Below, piece by piece: positions 1-7,471 of a stretch of 64,000 bases of DNA (positions within the stretch are counted from its first letter, which is position 1; each line of letters begins with the position of its first letter). Under the pieces are notes generated by a model. The model did not search any database, was not told the DNA's origin, and worked only from the letters and a program-made list of their open reading frames with translations. The position numbers were made by a program, and so were the translations under genes. The stretch covers positions 2,418,001-2,482,000 of the forward strand of contig NZ_AP024845.1 of the NCBI RefSeq assembly GCF_020892095.1, read 5' to 3'. Source of the DNA: Claveliimonas bilis (lineage in GTDB: Bacteria > Bacillota > Clostridia > Lachnospirales > Lachnospiraceae).

Positions 1-1
1 T

Positions 2-454
2 TTGCTGCAGATTCTGATCTTGAGGAAAAATTATCACCCAATTCAGCTTATGCAGCTTCCAGTGGCGTTCTTCTTCGGCTATCTCACGGACTTCGGTGTA
101 TGGGCAGTCCGGGGAATCCACTGTGATACATACTGGCAGCAGTGGCTTGTCTGTCTTGCCGGTATCCTGCTGGTGGCCGTGGGAGTCAGTTTTGAAGTTA
201 AGGCGGGAGTGATAGTACTGGCAGGAGAGGGAGTAGTACTGGCAATCTGCAAAGTGTTTCCCAAAGTAAAGTTTGGATATATGAAAGTGGGGTTTGACGT
301 AACGCTGGTTATAATTGCCTGTATTTTGTCGCTTTCCTTTACAGGACAGCTTCAGGGCGTGAGAGAAGGAACAGTGGCAGCGGCTCTTTTGGTTGGGATG
401 CTTGCAAAACAACTGGGGAAATTGTTGTCAAAGTGGGAACTGGAAAAGGAATAG
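2..454 (+). CDS. YitT/YczE-like integral membrane protein, C-terminal part
   Basis: The reading frame is open at the left edge, so the true start lies outside the window. The visible 150 residues contain about four hydrophobic segments (roughly residues 20-37, 47-68, 72-86 and 97-115), and the protein ends in a short charged tail. The overall pattern resembles the YczE/YyaS/YitT group of bacterial membrane proteins, whose function is not settled. It is followed by a 322-nt gap with a promoter for the next gene. I see no signature that would allow a specific substrate to be proposed; the family call is by general resemblance only. Confidence 0.55.
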   Translation: MLQILILRKNYHPIQLMQLPVAFFFGYLTDFGVWAVRGIHCDTYWQQWLVCLAGILLVAVGVSFEVKAGVIVLAGEGVVLAICKVFPKVKFGYMKVGFDVTLVIIACILSLSFTGQLQGVREGTVAAALLVGMLAKQLGKLLSKWELEKE

Positions 455-528
455 GTTGAATTGACGGTCATATATAACAATGCTATAACATACCCGGTAT
501 AAAATTTTGTCAATATAAGAAAAAGATA

Positions 529-587
529 TTGATATTTATTTTTAAATTTGCTATGCTAGTAACAGTTGGTTAGATACAACTAACCAA
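529..587 (+). promoter_or_regulatory. Promoter with operator palindrome, box A
   Basis: TTGATA (529-534) and TATGCT (552-557) are separated by 17 bp. Directly downstream, over the expected transcription start, is a perfect palindrome TTGGTTAG-N6-CTAACCAA (566-587). The same core recurs at four other promoters in the window (near 2381, 5209, 9231 and 10191). Its placement suggests repression of the GNAT/methyltransferase pair. The rest of the gap 455-776 shows a leader of about 200 nt and no other gene. Confidence 0.7.
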
Positions 588-776
588 AATAAAAACACGC
601 AGACAGCTTAACTGAAAGTAAAAGATATTTCCACAGATGTCAGCTTCTCTGGGAAAACAGATCGTAAGATATTATAGTTGTCTTCGGAAAAAAGGATGTT
701 CGGCAACTTGTGGGATTGATAGGTACATAAAAGGGAAGGCGATAAACCTGATCAGCCGGCAGAGAGGAGGAATTTT

Positions 777-1415
777 ATGTTTATGATACGGCCATACAGA
801 GAGGAAGATGCAGGCGGCTGCGGGCAATGTTTTTACGAAGGCTTTTTCACCTGTCCCATTGATGAAAATGACAGGATTCTTTTGCGGGATTACGCTCAGG
901 TCCTGATAGAAAAGTGCAGTTTTACCTATGTGGCGGAAACTTTAGATCACCAGATCGCAGGTTTTATCAGCGGAAATTACGGAAAAAAATTCCGTCCGCT
1001 GAAGACAGATTCTGACAGGTGCAAAAAGCATTATATGGCCTGGTGCCGGATGTTCCTGAAATTTTATCTGAAAGGGTATTGTTTGTCCGAAGCGTTTCAG
1101 AAACAGCTGGACAGCTTTATTTTACAGGCGCGTGAGCGGGAAGAGCAGTTTTTTGACGGATGTGATCTGGAGCTGGTGGCTCTTACTTCCAGAACAGATT
1201 ACCGGAAAGGACTGGGAACGGTGCTGGTATCCAGATTTATGGACAGAGCGGGGAATGACGGGGCTGAAACTGTGCGGCTGTTGACGAATACTCTGGCATC
1301 CTGGAAATTCTATGAAAAGAGAGGGTTTACGAAAATCTTGGAAAAACCATTTCCGGACGGTTCCGGACAGAAAACAATTATTTATGAATACTGCCTCGGA
1401 CAGAGAGAAAAATGA
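777..1415 (+). CDS. GNAT family N-acetyltransferase
   Basis: A 212-residue protein of the GNAT superfamily, which transfers an acetyl group from acetyl-CoA to an amine. It starts with the typical IRPYREEDA strand-helix. The acetyl-CoA binding region is around residues 130-150 (ELVALTSRTDYRKGLGTVLV), and WKFYEKRGF in the C-terminal third is the usual GNAT beta-6/alpha-4 region. A strong AGAGGAGG ribosome site precedes the start; a second in-frame ATG two codons on is possible. The substrate is unknown. It is the first gene after operator box A and is probably co-transcribed with the methyltransferase 31 nt downstream. Confidence 0.8.
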   Translation: MFMIRPYREEDAGGCGQCFYEGFFTCPIDENDRILLRDYAQVLIEKCSFTYVAETLDHQIAGFISGNYGKKFRPLKTDSDRCKKHYMAWCRMFLKFYLKGYCLSEAFQKQLDSFILQAREREEQFFDGCDLELVALTSRTDYRKGLGTVLVSRFMDRAGNDGAETVRLLTNTLASWKFYEKRGFTKILEKPFPDGSGQKTIIYEYCLGQREK

Positions 1416-1446
1416 AATGTCCAGACAGCAAATCTGACTAGGGAGA

Positions 1447-2271
1447 ATGCAGGATATGGAGATGAATGGAAGAAAAGGGAAGCCGGTCAGACTCGGTACA
1501 CACGGAGAAAATTATGGGAACTGGATGTCCGCGCCGGTCTTTTATATGGTGGGTGCACTGGTTGTCTTCATGGCAGTCTTATGCGTTATATCGCATTTTA
1601 TTCCCGGCATGAGGCTGATCGGGGTTCTGGCGCTGATCGCTGCGGTGGTTGTGCTGATCCTGCTTGCCTGGATCACATGGATCCGACGGCAGTATGCCTT
1701 TGACGGGGGAGGCATGATGGAAAAGGTTCATGAGGTTCTTCTGTCTTACCTGGATTTCGACGGAAAGGGGACGCTTCTGGAGGTAGGATGCGGATCAGGC
1801 GCACTCTCCATCCGGGCGGCGATTTCCTGGCCGGAGGCAGAAGTGACCGGCATTGATTACTGGGGTGCAGTCTACAATTACAGTCAGACCATGTGCGAGA
1901 GTAATGCCCGGAGCGAGGGCGTATATGAACGTTGCAGTTTTCTTCACGGCGACGCCCGGAAATTAGACTTTCAGGATGAAACCTTTGATGCCGTAGTAAG
2001 CAATTATGTCTATCATAATATCAACGGCGCGGACAAGCAGGGTCTTCTGCTGGAAAGCCTGAGAGTGCTGAAAAAGGGTGGCGTGTTTGCCCTTAACGAT
2101 GACATGAAGCCCCGGATGTACGGAGATATGGAGGAGTTCGCAAAAAAACTGCGCAAAATGGGATACCGGGAAGTACGGATCATCGATACGGCACAGGAAG
2201 CCTTCGGCTCCCATCGCCGAGCCACGCTGATGATGCTGGGAAATTCCCGAATGATAGTAGGACAAAAATAA
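1447..2271 (+). CDS. Membrane-anchored class I SAM-dependent methyltransferase
   Basis: A 274-residue protein with two N-terminal transmembrane helices (about residues 31-52 and 58-80) followed by a cytoplasmic Rossmann methyltransferase domain. Motif I is LLEVGCGSGALSIRAA (about 111-126), motif II ends in the acidic VTGIDYW, and the post-motif region has FDAVVSNYVYHNI. The membrane anchor suggests a lipid-like or membrane-proximal substrate, but nothing in the sequence names it. It lies downstream of the GNAT gene, probably in one transcript under operator box A, and is followed by a short stem-loop. Confidence 0.8.
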   Translation: MQDMEMNGRKGKPVRLGTHGENYGNWMSAPVFYMVGALVVFMAVLCVISHFIPGMRLIGVLALIAAVVVLILLAWITWIRRQYAFDGGGMMEKVHEVLLSYLDFDGKGTLLEVGCGSGALSIRAAISWPEAEVTGIDYWGAVYNYSQTMCESNARSEGVYERCSFLHGDARKLDFQDETFDAVVSNYVYHNINGADKQGLLLESLRVLKKGGVFALNDDMKPRMYGDMEEFAKKLRKMGYREVRIIDTAQEAFGSHRRATLMMLGNSRMIVGQK

Positions 2272-2311
2272 GACTGATAAATATACTGCCAGTCTTATAT
2301 CAGAATATCCA

Positions 2312-2396
2312 TTGACATGCCTGAATTTGTCTTTTATACATTTACAGCCGTGGAGACACGGCTCATTTTTCAACATGTAGTTAGAAATAACTAATT
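2312..2396 (+). promoter_or_regulatory. Consensus promoter and operator box B
   Basis: TTGACA (2312-2317), a 17-bp spacer and TATACA (2335-2340) form a near-consensus promoter. About 40 bp downstream is TAGTTAG-AAATAA-CTAATTA (2378-2396), with core TTAG-N6-CTAA at 2381-2394. It faces the damaged gene at 2417. Confidence 0.6.
2346..2370 (+). terminator. Short stem-loop with T-run after the methyltransferase gene
   Basis: AGCCGTG-GAGA-CACGGCT followed by CATTTTT. The 7-bp stem is short but GC-rich. It also lies at the predicted start of transcription from the promoter at 2312-2340, so it could instead be part of that leader. Confidence 0.45.
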
Positions 2397-2416
2397 AAAG
2401 AAAGAAAAGACTAATT

Positions 2417-2773
2417 ATGAAGAAACAGAAATCCAAGCGGTGGCTGCTGTTTATTCTTGCCGGAATTGCAGCTATTGCAGCCGCACTCCATATATATCTT
2501 CCCGATCTTCTGGACAACTTAAGATCAGCCCAAACCTATGATGACCTGCATCTACGCTGTATTTACGGTGCTGGGGATTTGCCTGACTTTAGTTTTCTTG
2601 ACTTTTTTGCATGTAAATCCACTGATCCTTATATGGGGAACCTTCTTTCTGTTTTCACTTATTATAATTGTGCTGATAGCATAATGCATTTTCATGAAGA
2701 TACCGGTATCCTGAAAAATATAGAGTATTTGGAATATTTTAATTCAGCTTTGTTTTATTTAGAAAAGAACTAA
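2417..2773 (+). pseudogene. Small membrane protein gene with apparent frameshift
   Basis: The annotated frame starts MKKQKSKRW followed by one good transmembrane helix (about residues 9-28). After about residue 36 it becomes non-hydrophobic and unlike any family I know. The next frame, open from 2523 to the stop at 2682-2684, encodes two convincing hydrophobic segments (for example the stretches around AVFTVLGICLTLVFLTFL and LIWGTFFLFSLIIIVLIA). The simplest reading is a small three-helix membrane protein broken by an indel between about 2523 and 2545. It is driven by operator box B and lies before a decayed ABC-transporter gene. It could also be two separate tiny ORFs. Confidence 0.45.
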
Positions 2774-2807
2774 GCACCAGGGGAATTGTCGGCGCTTAGT
2801 TCTTTTC
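2762..2807. terminator. 14-bp perfect inverted repeat at the end of the small membrane gene
   Basis: GAAAAGAACTAAGC (2762-2775) pairs with GCTTAGTTCTTTTC (2794-2807), with an 18-nt loop. It overlaps the stop codon of the preceding frame. It may act as a terminator in both directions, since A- and T-rich ends lie on both sides. Confidence 0.5.
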
Positions 2808-2858
2808 ATCGTATCAGTGCTTTTATAGACCCATTTTCAGGGAAGGAATATTGTAGAC

Positions 2859-3398
2859 ATGTCTTATATGTCTTTCGTGTTCCAGGATGTGACTCTGTTC
2901 AATGATACTGTTATGAATAATATCCGACTTGGCAGTCCAAACGCAACAGACGAACAGGTGATTACTGCGGCAAAGGCAGCCTATTGTGATGAATTTGTAC
3001 GTGAAATGCCGGACGGGTATCAGACGGTCCTCGGTGAAAACGGCAGCACGCTTTCCGGCGGTGAGCGTTAGCGGATTTCCATCGCCCGTGCCTTGCTGAA
3101 AAACGCGCCGATCATTCTGCTTGATGAAGCGACAGCATCCCTTGATCCGGAGAATGAAGTTCTGGTTCAAAAGGCCATTGCAAAACTGGTGGAGGACAAG
3201 ACGGTCATTATGATCGCTCACCGGCTTCGTTCAGTAGTGGGCGCTGATCAGATATTTGTATTAGATGATGGGAAATTAGTAGAAAGTGGAACACATAGTG
3301 AGTTGATGGAAAAGAAAGGTTTATATCAGAGACTATATCATATTCAGCAGGAAAGCCTTGGCTGGGCTGTTCAAAAGTGTACTATTGATTTTGACTAA
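2859..3398 (+). pseudogene. ABC transporter ATPase, C-terminal remnant with nonsense codon
   Basis: This is only the last third of a fused permease-ATPase ABC gene. The Q-loop (FVFQDVTLF), the signature start (LSGGER), Walker B ([12 protein letters not shown]) and the H-loop (MIAHRL) are all present in one frame. The usual membrane domain and Walker A are missing. The conserved Gln after GGER is an amber codon (TAG 3069-3071, expected CAG), and the remaining frame runs to 3398. The C-terminus (ESLGWAV) resembles that of the intact ABC gene at 5741-7471 (EAAGWKL), so this is probably a decayed paralogue of that transporter family. Confidence 0.85.
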
Positions 3399-3401
3399 GG
3401 T

Positions 3402-3451
3402 AAAAAAATACCGAAGTTCAGTGTGTCTCGGTGGAACTTCGGTATTTTTTT
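3402..3451. terminator. Strong bidirectional terminator
   Basis: An 18-bp perfect inverted repeat (3402-3419 and 3434-3451) has a core ACCGAAGTTC paired with GAACTTCGGT, flanked by A7 on one side and T7 on the other. It sits between the ABC remnant and the convergent hipA gene. Confidence 0.9.
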
Positions 3452-3470
3452 CAGGAAAAGTGCCCGAATA

Positions 3471-4754
3471 TTATTGACGCCGGATTCCCCCTCTGGCAAG
3501 TATTTTTTCTTTTAGGTCGTGCGCATGGACAAATCCTTGAAGTTCAAGAGCAATCACGGCTTTATTAAGTGCCTCGTGAAAATGAGATACCATTGCATCA
3601 AATCGTTTCATCGCCAGATTAGTACCTAATCCAATATGCTTTGATTGTGCTTCAAAAGACTGTTTTGTTATTTCATTGAGTTTATATATACCTCCGATGC
3701 TCAAAGCCATATTTTCTGTGCTGCTTTCATAGATTACTGTGCTGATGATATCATAGGCAGGGGCGAGACGTATTGATTTTAAATCCGGGCTGTATAATAG
3801 AGACAGATTTTTAATATGGTTATCGGTGTTCCCGATAAGATAGTTGTAAATACATATATCCCATAGCTTTAGCTGATCTGTCATTGGATCTGCTGAATAG
3901 GCGCGGAGTAATGCAAACATTCTATTAAGATAGTCTTCATGCTCCCTCTCATATTTATTTGCTGAAGCAATACCGAGTGCTTGAGCGAAATCTTCCTGAT
4001 GAAGCCGGTAAGGAACGGAAAGTCCGTTTATTATTCTGGCATCGGGATGTATTTTTCGGTCATATCTTCTGGTCGCGAACAGGACATCACCGTCCGAAAA
4101 ATCACCAATATTTACTATGAAACTTTCTGGTATATCTATTCCTAAATTACGTGCGGTGAGAAGACACAGCTGTTCATTGGCTACAATTTCTTGTAAACGC
4201 ACATGGCTTTGCTTTACAATATGGGTGCTTGGAGCATCACCTACGGGAAGATACCACTGGTTGTTTTTTTCATCGTAATACAGACCGACTTTTCCTGAAG
4301 CTCCGGTAAGAGATAAATGTGATTTTGTGATTAACTGTGCAGATTCTGTAGCACCTTCTCTGGCTAGATTTTTCGCTTCAGCGTCTGTAAGCCTGCGATA
4401 TTCAGGCGGAAGATGCGGACTGTTTTGTGCGACAATCCTTACAGCTCCGAGACACTCGTGTCCTAAACCTGCAAGGATAGACAAATAATCGTTCTCATCT
4501 ACATGCATCCAGCTTGCTACACAACGACGGGTAAAACCTTCCGGAAGGAGACCGTCAAAAAATGTTTTTGTCTGTTCCGGAGAAAAGGCTGCTTTAGTAA
4601 GAGGCAAACTTATCGAAATGGGGCGGTTTTCCGGATTTAACAGATATTCGGGAGAGTATGTGAAACTCGCGCGTGCCGGAGTATCCCCAATGATATCCCC
4701 GACATAAATGCTTGTCCCGTTAATTTCTATAAATACCGTTAACTTATTGTTCAT
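3471..4754 (-). CDS. hipA: HipA-family toxin kinase
   Basis: A 427-residue protein of the HipA serine/threonine kinase family. The N-terminal HipA_N domain covers about residues 1-105. Then come a Gly/Ser-rich segment (SLTGASGK) and the ATP-binding region with HIVK. Catalytic elements are GNTDNHIKN, the catalytic loop with Asp and Asn, and LAPAYDI, which holds the metal-binding Asp. In E. coli, HipA phosphorylates glutamyl-tRNA synthetase and halts growth; the target here is not known. Length is close to E. coli HipA (440), so it looks intact. It starts 1 nt after the hipB stop, so the two genes are translated together. Confidence 0.9.
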   Translation of the reverse strand: MNNKLTVFIEINGTSIYVGDIIGDTPARASFTYSPEYLLNPENRPISISLPLTKAAFSPEQTKTFFDGLLPEGFTRRCVASWMHVDENDYLSILAGLGHECLGAVRIVAQNSPHLPPEYRRLTDAEAKNLAREGATESAQLITKSHLSLTGASGKVGLYYDEKNNQWYLPVGDAPSTHIVKQSHVRLQEIVANEQLCLLTARNLGIDIPESFIVNIGDFSDGDVLFATRRYDRKIHPDARIINGLSVPYRLHQEDFAQALGIASANKYEREHEDYLNRMFALLRAYSADPMTDQLKLWDICIYNYLIGNTDNHIKNLSLLYSPDLKSIRLAPAYDIISTVIYESSTENMALSIGGIYKLNEITKQSFEAQSKHIGLGTNLAMKRFDAMVSHFHEALNKAVIALELQGFVHAHDLKEKILARGGIRRQ

Positions 4755-4755
4755 C

Positions 4756-4974
4756 TTATCCTCGCTTTTCTATCAATATATCTAATCCGAGTATATTAAT
4801 GATTTTAAGTGTTTTTTCTAATTCGACCGTGGGCTTCCCGCGTTCCAGGTCAGAAATAAAGCTGACGCTGAATCCCGTGAATTCGGATAAATATGTCTGT
4901 GTATAGTGGAGCTCTTTTCTTCGGTCGCGTATTGCTTTGCCAAGCGATTTTGCATCAATTATTTTCATTTCCAA
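4756..4974 (-). CDS. hipB: HipB-like antitoxin, XRE-type DNA-binding protein
   Basis: A 72-residue protein that is almost entirely one Cro/C1 helix-turn-helix (about residues 10-65: LGKAIRDRRKEL, YLSEFTGFSVSFISDLERGK). It is first in the hipBA operon, as antitoxins usually are, and is expected to neutralise HipA by binding it and to repress the operon. Three copies of a palindrome lie between it and the promoter, fitting autoregulation. Confidence 0.88.
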   Translation of the reverse strand: MEMKIIDAKSLGKAIRDRRKELHYTQTYLSEFTGFSVSFISDLERGKPTVELEKTLKIINILGLDILIEKRG

Positions 4975-4982
4975 CTTCCTTT

Positions 4983-5113
4983 TTAGCCGAGCGGCATGAT
5001 TTTTTTAAGTGGTCAATAAATTAGCCGTTCGGCTTTATTCCATAAATTACCTCAAAATTTAGGCGAACGGCTAATTTTTAATATAGTATACTCTGAATTT
5101 ATCTGTTTTGCAA
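4983..5113 (-). promoter_or_regulatory. hipBA promoter with three operator palindromes
   Basis: On the minus strand TTGCAA (5108-5113) and TATACT (5085-5090) are 17 bp apart. Downstream are three related palindromes of the form TTAGCCG-N2-CGGCTAA: 5059-5074 (TTAGGCGAACGGCTAA), 5021-5036 (TTAGCCGTTCGGCTTT) and 4983-4996 (TTAGCCGAGCGGCA). Multiple spaced sites are typical of cooperative HipBA repression. Confidence 0.75.
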
Positions 5114-5175
5114 TGAGAAAGATTTTATTCTTGCTTACTGAAACAAATTGCAGGTGGTTTTTAATTGCCTACCCA

Positions 5176-5222
5176 TTGTGTTTTTCACCAAAAAGCGTTA
5201 TATTTTAGTTAGGCACAACTAA
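5176..5222 (+). promoter_or_regulatory. Promoter with operator box C
   Basis: A weak -35 TTGTGT (5176-5181) and TATATT (5199-5204) are 17 bp apart. TAGTTAG-GCACAA-CTAATC follows, with core TTAG-N6-CTAA at 5209-5222, over the predicted transcription start. Confidence 0.6.
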
Positions 5223-5244
5223 TCGAAGAAAGAGGGAATGAACC

Positions 5245-5478
5245 ATGGGAAGGTATTATCGGTTGTCTAAGGCGTTGAGCGAAGCAGAAGCTTCAGAAAT
5301 TATGCGTGAGGTCCGCGAAATTGAAGAAGTAGATGAGGCTGAGTATTCCGAGGGATATACCAAGATTCTCGTTTTCACTAATAAGGAAAAATATCCGGAG
5401 GTCATGACGAGGATTGTCAATATTGTCAGTCGTGTGGGGCAGGGATGCGAATTAAGCTTTGCCGGGTTTGCGGTCTGA
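5245..5478 (+). CDS. Small HMA-like (ferredoxin-fold) protein
   Basis: A 77-residue soluble protein with an alternating strand/helix pattern: RYYRLSKAL, helix SEAEASEIMREVREI, strands VDEAEYSE and TKILVFT, a second helix YPEVMTRIVNIVSRV and a last strand. This pattern resembles the beta-alpha-beta-beta-alpha-beta heavy-metal-associated fold found at the N-terminus of metal P-type ATPases. It lacks the CxxC metal site; its only Cys is near the C-terminus. A clear AGAAAGAGGG ribosome site precedes the ATG. It stands alone under operator box C. The function is unknown; the fold assignment is by eye. Confidence 0.55.
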   Translation: MGRYYRLSKALSEAEASEIMREVREIEEVDEAEYSEGYTKILVFTNKEKYPEVMTRIVNIVSRVGQGCELSFAGFAV

Positions 5479-5683
5479 AACAAAATAAAGACTACCGTTT
5501 TCATATCAAGTAGTCCTGTATTGGTATGCTTCTTGGCCTGCCAGCCTGCCTTGCAGTGGGAACAATCACAGCAATCCTCTGATCAGCCAGCAATAGAATC
5601 TAGACGGAGGGGTGCTCCCCAAAATCCAAATAAGGGGGGGGTTGGCCCCTGAAATAAGGGTTGCAAAAGAGAAGAGACAGTTC

Positions 5684-5724
5684 GCCGGAGAATACAAGTC
5701 TTAAAAAAGCCCGAATTCTCCGGC
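5684..5724 (-). terminator. Stem-loop after the ABC transporter pair
   Basis: GCCGGAGAAT (5684-5693) pairs with ATTCTCCGGC (5715-5724). It lies 17 nt past the stop of the ABC gene and is followed on the minus strand by a pyrimidine-rich stretch. The rest of the gap 5479-5740 shows only a G8 run and a short hydrophobic frame of 18 codons, with no convincing gene. Confidence 0.6.
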
Positions 5725-5740
5725 AGGCAGACTCATACTT

Positions 5741-7471
5741 TTACAGTTTCCACCCCGCAGCTTCTTTCCTGACTCCCAGGAAATCCCGGTAGATCCCAGG
5801 TGTATCCTTGAGCTCTGCATGGGTTCCATTCTGCACGATCCGTCCTTCGTCCAGCACCAGGATCCGATCTGCTTTTTGTACAGTCTTGAGCCGATGGGCG
5901 ATCATCAGGATTGTTTTATCACGCATCAGCTCTTCCATGGCTTTCTGAAGTTTATCTTCATTTTCCGGATCAACATTTGCCGTTGCTTCGTCAAAGATAA
6001 TGATGGGTGCGTTTTTCAGCATTGCCCGCGCAATGGAGATGCGCTGTTTTTCACCGCCGGACAATGTGGCTCCGCCTTCCCCGATCACCGTGTCATAACC
6101 GTCCGGCAGATCGGAAATAAAATCATGGCAGCAGGCTTTTTTCGCAGCGGCAACAACCTGATCGTGGCTGGCATCCGGCTTCCCGAATTTGATATTGTTC
6201 TCAATCGTGTCTGCGAAGAGATATACATTCTGGAATACCATACTGATCTGATCCATGAGGGATTCCAGTGTATACTCCTGGATATCTGTGCCGCCGATAC
6301 AGATCGAGCCGCTGTCCACATCCCAGAACCGGGCGATCAGACTGCACAGGGTGGTCTTTCCGGAACCGCTGGGCCCTATGATGGCAGTAGTGGTGCGGTC
6401 CGGTATTGTTACGTTAACATTTTTCAGAATCGGTCTCTTATCGTAAGAAAAGTTCACATGATCGAAAGAAATATCATGCCTTTTCGGATATACCGGTCTT
6501 CCGGTGCTGTCCATTTCCGGAATCTCGTCAATCTGGTCTGCATGGTCGATGGAACTTCCGACCACACGCAGCAGGGACACCGCGCTTCCCGTGGACTGGA
6601 TCTGCGAGAAGACTAAGAAGGAAATGACCACGGTCATCAGCGCATCGGAAAGCGTCATGCTCCCGTTCAGGCAGAAAATGATCCCGGCTCCCATAATCAG
6701 TACGGAGAACAGATGCAGGCTCAATTCCTGGGCGACCATATAGGGGGTGAAGAGGCGCTCAATGTCAAGATTGCTCTTCCGGTTATATTCCAGCGCTCCT
6801 CTGACCCGGCGGTCGCCTTTCCCGGTCAGGTTAAAGGATTTGATCACGCTCATGCCCTGGATCTGTTCCAGTACGGCGTCTACAAGCTGGACTTCGGACT
6901 CCTGACGCCGGGGCGTCACCCGGGCAGATTTTTTCTCCATAGCAGAAGTAATGAGCAGATAAAGTACTGTGCCTGCAAGGGAAAGAAAGCCGATGCGCCA
7001 GTCAAATCCGAACACACAGAGGAGAAATACAATGGAATTGATAAAACCGCTGAGGATATTGACAAGCACCACAGGCCCGTTGCTCTCCACTACGTCGAGT
7101 ACAGTGGTGGAGATCCCGGTGATCTCGCCAAGGCTCCGGGCATTAAAATACCCCATAGGAATCCGTTTCAGTTTATCACCGATGGCAATTCTTTTATTTG
7201 CAACCATGAAGTATCCAGCGTGGGTCTGTTGAAGCTGGGTGAAGCGGTTGATGATGGCTCTCCCGGCTATGCTGGCAATGAGTAGAAGAAGAGCGGTCCA
7301 TGCCGCATGGTGTGTCAGGTCTCCGCCGGTAAGGGCGAGCACCACAAAATAGATTGCTGCGATCTGGAACATGTGGAATATTGCGTAGAAAAAGCCCCAG
7401 AAAGTGGATTTGTTGATATTTTTCTGTTCCTCTCCTGCAAACTGATAAAGTTTTTTCAATACTGCGATCAT
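5741..7471 (-). CDS. ABC transporter, fused permease/ATPase (YbtP/Q-like), second subunit
   Basis: A 576-residue type IV ABC half-transporter. The N-terminal membrane domain (about residues 1-310) has around six helices. The ATPase domain has Walker A GPSGSGKTT, Q-loop MVFQNVYLF, signature LSGGEKQR, Walker B IIIFDEATANVD and the H-loop IAHRL, all canonical. Its start overlaps the stop of the upstream ABC gene by 4 nt (ATGA), so the two subunits are translationally coupled and probably form a heterodimer. Similar pairs (YbtPQ, IrtAB) import metal-siderophores although built like exporters, while others export drugs; the sequence alone does not decide. Controlled by operator box D upstream of the partner gene. 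Confidence 0.88.
   Translation of the reverse strand: MIAVLKKLYQFAGEEQKNINKSTFWGFFYAIFHMFQIAAIYFVVLALTGGDLTHHAAWTALLLLIASIAGRAIINRFTQLQQTHAGYFMVANKRIAIGDKLKRIPMGYFNARSLGEITGISTTVLDVVESNGPVVLVNILSGFINSIVFLLCVFGFDWRIGFLSLAGTVLYLLITSAMEKKSARVTPRRQESEVQLVDAVLEQIQGMSVIKSFNLTGKGDRRVRGALEYNRKSNLDIERLFTPYMVAQELSLHLFSVLIMGAGIIFCLNGSMTLSDALMTVVISFLVFSQIQSTGSAVSLLRVVGSSIDHADQIDEIPEMDSTGRPVYPKRHDISFDHVNFSYDKRPILKNVNVTIPDRTTTAIIGPSGSGKTTLCSLIARFWDVDSGSICIGGTDIQEYTLESLMDQISMVFQNVYLFADTIENNIKFGKPDASHDQVVAAAKKACCHDFISDLPDGYDTVIGEGGATLSGGEKQRISIARAMLKNAPIIIFDEATANVDPENEDKLQKAMEELMRDKTILMIAHRLKTVQKADRILVLDEGRIVQNGTHAELKDTPGIYRDFLGVRKEAAGWKL

Noticed and set aside
5526-5581. 18-codon hydrophobic frame after the HMA-like gene
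   Set aside because: Too short, no ribosome site; could be a membrane-protein remnant but cannot be assigned.
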